The notes under the pieces were generated by a model. That model worked only from the letters and a program-made list of their open reading frames with translations. It was not told the DNA's origin and searched no databases. A stretch of 42,726 nucleotides of DNA from Nitrospira japonica (GTDB lineage Bacteria; Nitrospirota; Thermodesulfovibrionia; Thermodesulfovibrionales; DYHX01), in the NCBI GenBank assembly GCA_020723925.1, contig DYHX01000007.1, positions 1 through 42,726 of the forward strand. Reading direction: 5' to 3'. This document shows, piece by piece, positions 28,053 to 35,570 of the stretch. The stretch's first letter is position 1. Each line of letters starts with the position of its first letter. Made by a program: the position numbers and the translations under genes.

Positions 28053-28170
28053 GTGCTTTGTATGCGGCACAACAGAGAAGAACAGAGTTTACATCAACTG
28101 CGTCCATGAAGGTGAAAACAAGCTTGTGTGTGTGCGCTGCCTGCCTGTGCTCATACATGGTGGGCACTAA
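28042..28170 (+). CDS. 42-aa zinc-ribbon-like small protein
   Basis: MEVKCFVCGTTEKNRVYINCVHEGENKLVCVRCLPVLIHGGH: CxxC...CxxC; overlaps the 3' end of the DUF1858 gene; not in the ORF track. Confidence 0.7.
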   Translation: MEVKCFVCGTTEKNRVYINCVHEGENKLVCVRCLPVLIHGGH

Positions 28171-28204
28171 ACACATATGAAATGCCTATACGACGGCATG
28201 AAAG

Positions 28205-28231
28205 GGGCTGGATGAGCCTGGTGTCCAGCCC
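28205..28231 (+). terminator. Possible terminator after the DUF1858 / small-protein operon
   Basis: GGGCTGGA-11 nt-TCCAGCCC followed by agattttcc. Confidence 0.4.
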
Positions 28232-28308
28232 AGATTTTCCTCCAACCATTCCTTGACAGGAATCATTGTTTAGTTTTAAGCTAATATAGTTTTAAGCATT
28301 CTTGAGAG

Positions 28309-28351
28309 AACCCCTCAGAGAATCTTTAAAAAACTCTGAGGGGTTTTATTT
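28309..28351 (+). terminator. Strong terminator-like hairpin just upstream of the DEAD-box gene
   Basis: AACCCCTCAGAG...CTCTGAGGGGTT (12-bp perfect stem) then ttttattt; 31 bp before the ATG. Confidence 0.75.
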
Positions 28352-28375
28352 GACAGTTAAAAGAGAGGAAAGAGG

Positions 28376-29941
28376 ATGAAATTTGAAGACTTTTCGTTGA
28401 CAGAAGATACTCTGCGCGCGGTGTCTGATATGGGTTTTGAGGAGCCGACACCAATTCAGGAGATGGCAATACCGCATGCCTTGAGGGGCAAGGACATTAT
28501 AGGTCAGGCACAGACAGGCACAGGCAAGACTGCTGCTTTTGGAATACCTATCGTGGATGTGTCCACCAAAGGCAGAACACCATTTGCTATTATCCTTGAA
28601 CCTACAAGGGAACTTGCTGTCCAGGTCGCTGAGGAGATAAACAGGATAGGCAAGTATAAAAGGGTTAGTGTTCTACCTATCTATGGCGGCCAGTCAATAG
28701 ACAGACAGATAAGGGCATTAAAGAAGGGTGTTGATGTTGTGGTAGGGACTCCTGGACGCGTTATAGATCATATAAAAAGAAAGACACTTTCACTGGGTGG
28801 CATAAAAACACTTGTCATGGATGAGGCAGATGAGATGCTTGATATGGGTTTTATCTCTGATATGGAGGAGATATTAAAAGAGACGCCAGAGATGAGACAG
28901 ACTATGCTCTTTTCAGCAACTATGCCTGCTGAGATATTAAGGATTTCAAAGAGGTATATGAACAAGCCTGAGAAGGTAGCTGTAAATGTAGCAGATATAA
29001 TTGTGCCCAGGGTAAGGCAGCTTTTTTATGAGGTGAAGGAACAGGACAAGACTAACGCCCTATCCAGGCTAATAGATGTCGAAGACCCACACATGGCCCT
29101 TGTGTTCTGCCATACAAAGAGAGAGGTCGATGACGTATCAACAAAACTCCAGCAGATGGGTTACGAGGCTGGTGCCCTCCATGGAGATTTTACTCAGGCC
29201 CACAGGGATGATATGATAGGCAAATTCAAGAAGGGTGTCATAGATATTCTCGTAGCTACTGATGTTGCAGCCCGCGGCCTTGATATTAAAAATGTAAGCC
29301 ATGTCATTAATTACAGCATTCCCCAGAACCCTGAAGGTTATATACACAGGATAGGAAGAACAGCCAGGGCAGGCAAATCAGGGATGGCAATTACCTTTGT
29401 GACACCAAGGGAATACAGACAATTAAGGCTTATCGAGAAGATGGCGAAGACTACGATAAGCAAGGGAAAGCTTCCAACAGAGAAGGACGTTAGAAAGGCA
29501 AGGGAAAGGGCTGTTGTCGAAGACCTTGGTGCGACCATAAAAAGCGGTGAACATTCTGATTATTTATCTATGGTAAAGGGGCTTATACAGGAATACGACC
29601 CTATTGACCTCGCTGCAGCAGCCATGAGCATTGCCTTCGGGGATTTAAAGGCCCATGCAATAGAGGAGCAGGATTTTTCAAAATCTAAAACCGAATCAGG
29701 GATGGTCAGGCTATTCATGACCATAGGCAAGAAAGATAAGATAACAGCAGGGGACATTGTTAAGTCCATTGCATCAGAGGCGGATATCCCTGGCAGAAAG
29801 ATAGGCAAGATTGCTGTCTATGATACATTCACCTTTGTGGAGGTCCCTGATGAGCTTGCAGACAGGGTTGTAAAGTCCATAGACGACCTTGTCTTAAAGG
29901 GCAGGAGGGTCAGGGTAGAGCCAGCAAAGCCACGAAAATGA
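28376..29941 (+). CDS. DEAD-box ATP-dependent RNA helicase (DeaD/CsdA-like with DbpA-type C-terminal domain)
   Basis: AQTGTGKTAAFGIP, VMDEADEMLDMGF, LFSATMP, VATDVAARGLDIKNVSHVINY, HRIGRTARAGKSG; C-terminal MVRLFMTIGKKDKITAGDIVKSIA..FVEVPDELADRVV. Confidence 0.95.
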   Translation: MKFEDFSLTEDTLRAVSDMGFEEPTPIQEMAIPHALRGKDIIGQAQTGTGKTAAFGIPIVDVSTKGRTPFAIILEPTRELAVQVAEEINRIGKYKRVSVLPIYGGQSIDRQIRALKKGVDVVVGTPGRVIDHIKRKTLSLGGIKTLVMDEADEMLDMGFISDMEEILKETPEMRQTMLFSATMPAEILRISKRYMNKPEKVAVNVADIIVPRVRQLFYEVKEQDKTNALSRLIDVEDPHMALVFCHTKREVDDVSTKLQQMGYEAGALHGDFTQAHRDDMIGKFKKGVIDILVATDVAARGLDIKNVSHVINYSIPQNPEGYIHRIGRTARAGKSGMAITFVTPREYRQLRLIEKMAKTTISKGKLPTEKDVRKARERAVVEDLGATIKSGEHSDYLSMVKGLIQEYDPIDLAAAAMSIAFGDLKAHAIEEQDFSKSKTESGMVRLFMTIGKKDKITAGDIVKSIASEADIPGRKIGKIAVYDTFTFVEVPDELADRVVKSIDDLVLKGRRVRVEPAKPRK

Positions 29942-29945
29942 TTCC

Positions 29946-30791
29946 ATGCGAAGGCTTGGAGTTCATACATCCATTGCAGGAGGAATCCGCCTGTCCCTTG
30001 AAAGGGCATCAGACCTTGGCTGCAGCACTGTTCAGATATTTTCCCACAACCCACGGGGATGGGCTATTAAGGCCGCCTCAGATTATGAAGCAACCTTGTT
30101 TAAGTCAATCAGGGCTAAATTTGATATTTCACCTGTGTATATTCATGCCTCGTATCTAATAAATTTAGCATCAAGAGATGATTCTTTAAGTAGGAAATCT
30201 ATTGAACTCCTTATTACAGAGATGGAAAGGGCTGATGCAATTGGAGCCGATTATGTGATACTCCACACCGGGAGTGCATCAGGGGATGACGAAAAACAGG
30301 CAAGGAGAAGGGCTATTGAAGGTCTGAGCGAAGTTTCAGCCATGGGGAACTGGAGTGCAGGGCTTCTGATAGAGAACACCGCGGGTGAGAGGGGAGATAT
30401 ATCGTCGAGGATTCATGACCTTGCTGAGATAACGGCTGGTGTTACAGGCAATTTTATCTCTGGCGTATGCATTGATACATGCCATGCCTTTGCAGCAGGA
30501 TATGACATTTCGAATAATAAAGGTATATCTGAGATTATAAAAGAGATAAGAGAACACATAGGCATCGAAAAGATAAAACTCATACACCTGAATGACTCAA
30601 AGGGCTCGGTGGGTTCCGGTATTGATAGGCATGAGCATATCGGTATGGGGAAGATAGGGTTTGATGGATTGAGGAGACTTATAAACCATCCATCTTTCAG
30701 TGATATACCACTCATACTTGAGACCCCGAAGAAGAAAGAGAGCGATGACCCTGAAAACCTGGAGAGGGTTAAAAGGATGATAAGACAATAA
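29946..30791 (+). CDS. nfo: Endonuclease IV
   Basis: LGVHTSIAGGIRLSLERASDLGCSTVQIFSHNPRGW, VCIDTCHAFAAGYDI, KLIHLNDSKGSVGSGIDRHEHIGMGKIG. Confidence 0.95.
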   Translation: MRRLGVHTSIAGGIRLSLERASDLGCSTVQIFSHNPRGWAIKAASDYEATLFKSIRAKFDISPVYIHASYLINLASRDDSLSRKSIELLITEMERADAIGADYVILHTGSASGDDEKQARRRAIEGLSEVSAMGNWSAGLLIENTAGERGDISSRIHDLAEITAGVTGNFISGVCIDTCHAFAAGYDISNNKGISEIIKEIREHIGIEKIKLIHLNDSKGSVGSGIDRHEHIGMGKIGFDGLRRLINHPSFSDIPLILETPKKKESDDPENLERVKRMIRQ

Positions 30792-31019
30792 TCAGGTTTT
30801 CATCTTTCTGAGCATGTCACTTATTTCCCCTGTCTCAGGGAAACGAAAGTGGTTGGACTTGGAGAAGATAAGTTTGCCATCAACTGTTACATCAAAGATG
30901 CCTCCGCCCCCCTCGATGAGGGCTGGCTCTATATCAAATTCATTTTTTATCTCGTCCCTCAACCTGAGGGCCGCAGGTCTATAGTTTCACTCCCCACAGT
31001 ATTTTATCTTTATTTCCAT
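30792..31019 (-). CDS. SelW/Rdx-family thioredoxin-like selenoprotein, in-frame TGA = Sec (codon 11)
   Basis: MEIKIKYCGEUNYRPAALRLRDEIKNEFDIEPALIEGGGGIFDVTVDGKLIFSKSNHFRFPETGEISDMLRKMKT; TGA at 30989-30987 aligns with the second redox position of the family CxxC/CxxU motif; not in the ORF track. Confidence 0.85.
30962..30978 (-). promoter_or_regulatory. Candidate bacterial SECIS hairpin
   Basis: Starts 9 nt after UGA: ACCUG-CGGCCCU-CAGGU, apical loop containing GG. Confidence 0.55.
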
Positions 31020-31141
31020 TTGTAATAGATTTTATGTTCAGGGAATAGATTTGTCAATAAAAGATCTGGAGTATGGTCCATAATGAGTATTAACCCAAAT
31101 AATGCAATCGAAATCTTTTGGATTAAAATTGAATAATCGTT

Positions 31142-31171
31142 CCATATATAGAACGATTGTTCTAAATATGG
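31142..31171. promoter_or_regulatory. 30-bp inverted repeat, possible operator
   Basis: CCATATATAGAAC-GATT-GTTCTAAATATGG, 12/13 arm matches, in the divergent region between the SelW-like gene and the HTH gene. Confidence 0.5.
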
Positions 31172-31227
31172 CATCAAATAGATTGTTTACAAAAATGCAC
31201 TATTTGTTCTCAAATGTAATTTTTCTG

Positions 31228-31257
31228 TTGACAAATAGAATTAATCTGTTATATAAA
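31228..31257 (+). promoter_or_regulatory. Candidate sigma70-type promoter for the HTH gene
   Basis: TTGACA (31228) and TATAAA (31252), 18-bp spacer. Confidence 0.5.
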
Positions 31258-31274
31258 TGTAAACAGGTGAGGAA

Positions 31275-31820
31275 ATGCTGAAGAATTTATTTTCATCATC
31301 AATAAGAGCGGATGTCCTGGCGCTGCTTCTGAACAGCCCGGACGAGAAGTTCTATGTCAGAGAGATCGCAAAACTCCTCAGGAAAAATCCGTCAGGCGTA
31401 AAGAGAGAACTTGATAATCTCGAAAAGATGGGTATAGTTTTCAGCGAAAGGGTTGCAAACCTCAAATACTTCCAGGCAGACAAAGACTCATCCCTGTTCT
31501 CTGAGCTAAAAAATCTTATTGCAAAATCCCTCGGGCTGCCAGGAGCACTCAAGGCAGTCCTCAGGGCTTCAGGTACAAAAGCCGCTTTCCTTTATGGCCC
31601 ATATGCAGAAGGGGAGGATGTGGATACCGTAGATCTTTTTGTTATAGGCGCATCATCATCCATTATAAAAGGACTTAAGGGTATCGAAAAAAAGTTTGGA
31701 CAGAAGGTCAATTGTACTGTGATGGAAGAAGCAGAATATAAGCTTAAGAGGAAAAAAAGAGATGCCAATTTAAAAAGGCTCCTGTCAGGGAAGAGGATTA
31801 CCCTTATAGGCAGGGTTTAG
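31275..31820 (+). CDS. Winged-helix transcriptional regulator fused to a degenerate nucleotidyltransferase-like domain
   Basis: SIRADVLALLLNSPDEKFYVREIAKLLRKNPSGVKRELDNLEKMGIV followed by AAFLYGPYAEGEDVDTVDLFVIG. Confidence 0.75.
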   Translation: MLKNLFSSSIRADVLALLLNSPDEKFYVREIAKLLRKNPSGVKRELDNLEKMGIVFSERVANLKYFQADKDSSLFSELKNLIAKSLGLPGALKAVLRASGTKAAFLYGPYAEGEDVDTVDLFVIGASSSIIKGLKGIEKKFGQKVNCTVMEEAEYKLKRKKRDANLKRLLSGKRITLIGRV

Positions 31821-31869
31821 CTTAGAGCGTCCCCCGATAGAGGCGGGGGATAGAAAGGGGGGGAATTTA

Positions 31870-31950
31870 ATGGCAGCAAAGACAAAGAAGGCAGCAGCAA
31901 AAAAGCCAGCTGCGAAAAAGACCGCAAAGAAGCCCGTAAAGAAGAAATAA
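31870..31950 (+). CDS. 26-aa Lys/Ala-rich basic micropeptide (histone H1-tail-like)
   Basis: MAAKTKKAAAKKPAAKKTAKKPVKKK; preceded by G-rich tract gaaaggggggg and followed by a strong terminator; below the ORF-track cutoff. Confidence 0.6.
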   Translation: MAAKTKKAAAKKPAAKKTAKKPVKKK

Positions 31951-31968
31951 GTACCCGCTAAGCTTTTG

Positions 31969-32001
31969 GGCTGGAGAAGGAATTCTCCAGCCTCTTTTTT
32001 T
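31969..32001 (+). terminator. Intrinsic terminator
   Basis: GGCTGGAGAA-GGAA-TTCTCCAGCC + tctttttttt. Confidence 0.9.
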
Positions 32002-32079
32002 GACCGTTTATATTATATAAAAGCTGATTCTGACAAAAAATTCAAGTAAATTCTGTAACTTGTTGAAATATTTAGATTT

Positions 32080-32958
32080 TTAGGAGTATATCAGAGTCTG
32101 GGGATATTCGACTTCTGATACAATTTCCCAGCAATCAACGCAGGAAAGCAGCTTTTTTATAAACTTCAGGTTTGTTGCGTGCCCTGATTTGTTCGCAAAA
32201 ATATGACCGTATATCGGGAACCCTATAAGAGAAAGATCGCCAATAGAATCAAGTATCTTATGCCTCACAAATTCATCCTTGAACCTCAGACCTGATGTGT
32301 TCAGGACACCATTGTCACCGAGGATTACGGCATTATCCAGCGATCCTCCCTTTGCAAGACCATTCGCCCTGAGGTATTCCACGTCTTTCAAAAACCCGAA
32401 AGTCCTTGCCGGGGCAACCTCTTTTATGAAGTTTTCCTCATTGAGCTCGATGCTCTGCTTCTGTTCACCGAGGAGGTGATGGTTGAAATGTACCCTGTAT
32501 GTGATCCTTCTCCCATTATAAGGAAGGACAGCAATATCAGAATGTCCATCGTCAAGGATGACCGGCTTTACTATCCGCATATAGGGTCTTTTCTTGCCCT
32601 GTTTTGCAATTCCACCCTTTAAAATTATACTAACAAGCTCGGTAGAGCTTCCGTCGAGTATTGGTATCTCAGGACCATCAACCTCGATAAACAGATTGTC
32701 TATTCCCAGGCCTGATAGGGCTGCAAGCAGGTGTTCGACTGTTTTTATTTTGGCGCTATCATAACCGAGGGTTGTGGCAAAGGCTGTATCTATTACAGCA
32801 CCGATGTGTGCCCTGATCATTATTCCTTTGTCACTCCTGCAGAAGATTATACCGGTATCCCTCGGTGCGGGCTTGAGCTTCACAGTCGCATGCCTGCCTG
32901 TATGAAGACCTACCCCTTCGAAGTTTATTTCCTGTCGTAGAGTTCTCTGTAAACGCAT
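32080..32958 (-). CDS. lpxC: UDP-3-O-acyl-N-acetylglucosamine deacetylase
   Basis: MRLQRTLRQEINFEGVGLHTGRHATVKLKPAP, TVEHLLAALSGLGIDNLFIEVDGPEIPILDGSS, HKILDSIGDLSLIG. Confidence 0.97.
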   Translation of the reverse strand: MRLQRTLRQEINFEGVGLHTGRHATVKLKPAPRDTGIIFCRSDKGIMIRAHIGAVIDTAFATTLGYDSAKIKTVEHLLAALSGLGIDNLFIEVDGPEIPILDGSSTELVSIILKGGIAKQGKKRPYMRIVKPVILDDGHSDIAVLPYNGRRITYRVHFNHHLLGEQKQSIELNEENFIKEVAPARTFGFLKDVEYLRANGLAKGGSLDNAVILGDNGVLNTSGLRFKDEFVRHKILDSIGDLSLIGFPIYGHIFANKSGHATNLKFIKKLLSCVDCWEIVSEVEYPQTLIYS

Positions 32959-33094
32959 AATTTCGGAAGTTTAACAAGCAAATAAAATGCCAGATGGAAC
33001 TTCGTGGTAAATCAAGGATTTTCTTGTTGCCGTGTGTTGTTTATCTTCATCAGATGTGTGGTTATCGACACACTTAGACTTCGGTAATCTCAGC

Positions 33095-34480
33095 CTAACC
33101 GACCTCGCCACCAACTACTATTTCAGGGATTCTGATGGTTGGCATTGCATCCGAGACAGGCACTCCCTGTGCATCCTTACCGCAGGTCCCTATCGAGAAT
33201 CCCAGGTCAGTGGCTACCATATCAATGGATTTCAGCACCTCTGGTCCATTTCCAGTGAGTGTTGCACCCCTGACAGGCACCCCTATCTTTCCATCCTCAA
33301 TAATGTAGCCTTCCTGGACATCGAATACAAAATCCCCTGTTACTGTGTTAACCTGCCCTCCGCCCATTTTCATAACAAAGAGGCCTTTTGGTATGGATTT
33401 CAATACATCTTCTGGTAGAGACTTTCCATGTACGATGAATGTGTTGGTCATCCTTGGGATTGGTCTGTGCTGATATGACTCCCTGCGGCCATTTCCTGTG
33501 GATTTGACACCATCCCGCATGGCTGTAAGTTTGTCATACATATAACCTGTGAGTATCCCATCTCTCACGAGGACTGTGCTCTGTGATGGTGTGCCTTCAT
33601 CGTCAAATCTGAAGGAGCCCCTCTTGTTCGGAAGGGTGGCATCATCCACAACCGTAATCAGAGGTGATGCGACCTGCTGGCCTATCTTCTTTGAATATAC
33701 AGAGAGCCCTTGCTGCGCAAGGTCGGCCTCGAGACCGTGTCCTATTGCCTCGTGTATCATAGTACCGCCTGCCTCTGATGATATGACAACAGGCATCCTG
33801 CCTCCTGGGGCCCTTCGTGCAGTGAGCATCATGACTGCACGCTTTGAAGCCTTCAACGCGAGTTCTTCTATTGGCACCTCATCAAAAAGCTCAAAGCCGA
33901 TAAACCCTCCTGCAGGTTCGTATCCTGTCTGAATTATTCCTCTGTCAGATGCTATCACCTGCACTACCGCAAGGGTGTAAACACGCTCATCTTCTGATAT
34001 AATCCCTTCTGATGTCGCTATCTGGACCCTCTGGATAGAGTCGCGGTAAATCACGTTCACCTGTTTAATCCTATTATCAAAATCCCTTGCAACTTTATTT
34101 GCAGTCCTTACAATCTCTATTTTTCTATCCATTGGAACATCTTCAGGGAATGATTTTATTGTGAAGTCTATCTCAGGTTCTTCTTTTCTGAGATCAAGCA
34201 CCCTGTCGCCACCTGCACTGGCTGCAGCCCTGCTTAGATTGCCTGCAAGCTTAAGTAATGACCCTTCTGATAGGTCGTTGCTGAAGGCATAGGCGGTTTT
34301 CCCATTGAAAATAAGTCTTATGCCGACTCCAGCGTCGACCCCTGAGATTATCTTTTCTATTTTGTTGTCTTCCAGTTGAATGGATGTCGGCTTTCTGTGC
34401 TCCACAAACACATCAGCATATTCACCGCCTGAAGACATAACTTTCTTAAGAACCCTCAGAAGCAGTTCGCCATCTAACAT
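33095..34480 (-). CDS. tldD: TldD-family metalloprotease
   Basis: GGTMIHEAIGHGLEADLAQQGLSVY (HExxxH), RRESYQHRPIPRMTNTFI; start likely MLDGEL. Confidence 0.93.
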   Translation of the reverse strand: MLDGELLLRVLKKVMSSGGEYADVFVEHRKPTSIQLEDNKIEKIISGVDAGVGIRLIFNGKTAYAFSNDLSEGSLLKLAGNLSRAAASAGGDRVLDLRKEEPEIDFTIKSFPEDVPMDRKIEIVRTANKVARDFDNRIKQVNVIYRDSIQRVQIATSEGIISEDERVYTLAVVQVIASDRGIIQTGYEPAGGFIGFELFDEVPIEELALKASKRAVMMLTARRAPGGRMPVVISSEAGGTMIHEAIGHGLEADLAQQGLSVYSKKIGQQVASPLITVVDDATLPNKRGSFRFDDEGTPSQSTVLVRDGILTGYMYDKLTAMRDGVKSTGNGRRESYQHRPIPRMTNTFIVHGKSLPEDVLKSIPKGLFVMKMGGGQVNTVTGDFVFDVQEGYIIEDGKIGVPVRGATLTGNGPEVLKSIDMVATDLGFSIGTCGKDAQGVPVSDAMPTIRIPEIVVGGEVG

Positions 34481-34550
34481 CAGCACCTCATAATTTAAAT
34501 AGGTTTTGCCTAAAAGGAAGGCTTTTTGTAGACTATTATAGCATTAAAGA

Positions 34551-34635
34551 AAATTCAAAATTTAAAATAAAAATGCAAATTAAGGGAGAATAAATTTTGA
34601 ATTGCAATTTTACTTTTTGCTTTTTGAACTTTTAA
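34551..34635. repeat. Two A/T-rich heptad tracts in approximately inverted orientation
   Basis: aaattca aaattta aaataaa aatgcaa attaagg ... attttga attgcaa ttttact ttttgct ttttgaa cttttaa. Confidence 0.7.
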
Positions 34636-34744
34636 TGGATAGCGAGTGTATTCCCGCAGCTTGCTGCGGGGTTAGCGAGCGAATATAAAAATAATAATTC
34701 CTTGCATTAAGATTCCCAGCAGCAAGCTGCAGGGAATCTTCAAT
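34635..34744 (+). repeat. Copy C (internally deleted) of the modular multi-hairpin element, just upstream of mtnP
   Basis: Shares the left (atggatagcgag..cccgcagcttgctgcggggttagcgagcgaatataaaa) and right (taataattccttgcattaagattccc..gggaatcttcaat) modules with copy A but lacks about 105 bp in between. Confidence 0.9.
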
Positions 34745-34763
34745 TTAATGGTATGGAGGTCAT

Positions 34764-35549
34764 ATGCCCAGAATAGGAGTCATAGGCGGTAGCGGACTTT
34801 ACGAGATTGAAGGGATAGTCATCAAAGAGGGGAAGAAGATAACAACCCCTTTTGGAGACCCATCCGATATTTACAGGATTGGAGATATAGCCGGGATAGA
34901 GCTTGCATTTTTACCCCGGCATGGTTCACCACACCACATCCCGCCGCACAGGATAAACTACAGGGCAAATATCTGGGGTTTCAAAGAGCTTGGAGTAGAG
35001 AGGATTATATCTGTGAGTGCTGTTGGAGGGATAACCCCTGAGATGATACCCAGGACAATCGTTGTTCTTGACCAGGTTATAGATATGACAAAAGGCAGAG
35101 AGTCTACATTTTATGATGCAGATGTGGTTGTGCATATAGACTTTACAGAGCCGTATTGTCCAGAGCTAAGGGACTCTATATTCTCTGCAGGTAAGAAATC
35201 AGGGATTGACCTCAAGCAGACAGGTACTTATATCGGTGTGAACGGACCGAGACTTGAAACCAGAGCGGAAATAAGGTTTTTCTCCAGAATAGGTGCTGAT
35301 GTTGTTGGTATGACTGGGATGCCTGAGGCATCTCTTGCAAGGGAGCTTGAGATGTGTTTTTCAGGGGTTTCTGTTATTACAAACTACGCTGCTGGCATCT
35401 CTGAGAAGAAGCTAACAACAACAGAGGTTGTTGAGACGATGAGGAAATCCACAGAGAGATTAAAACTCTTATTAAAAGAGACCTTCAGCCTGATACCTGC
35501 TGAAAGAAGATGCGGGTGCAAGGACGCACTTAAAGATGCAAAGATGTGA
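34764..35549 (+). CDS. mtnP: S-methyl-5'-thioadenosine phosphorylase (or MTI phosphorylase)
   Basis: IGVIGGSGLYEIEG, TPFGDPSDIY, LPRHGSPHHIPPHRINYRANIWGFKELG, VVGMTGMPEASLARELEMC. Confidence 0.92.
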   Translation: MPRIGVIGGSGLYEIEGIVIKEGKKITTPFGDPSDIYRIGDIAGIELAFLPRHGSPHHIPPHRINYRANIWGFKELGVERIISVSAVGGITPEMIPRTIVVLDQVIDMTKGRESTFYDADVVVHIDFTEPYCPELRDSIFSAGKKSGIDLKQTGTYIGVNGPRLETRAEIRFFSRIGADVVGMTGMPEASLARELEMCFSGVSVITNYAAGISEKKLTTTEVVETMRKSTERLKLLLKETFSLIPAERRCGCKDALKDAKM

Positions 35550-35570
35550 GTGTTCGGGTATTATATCCTC

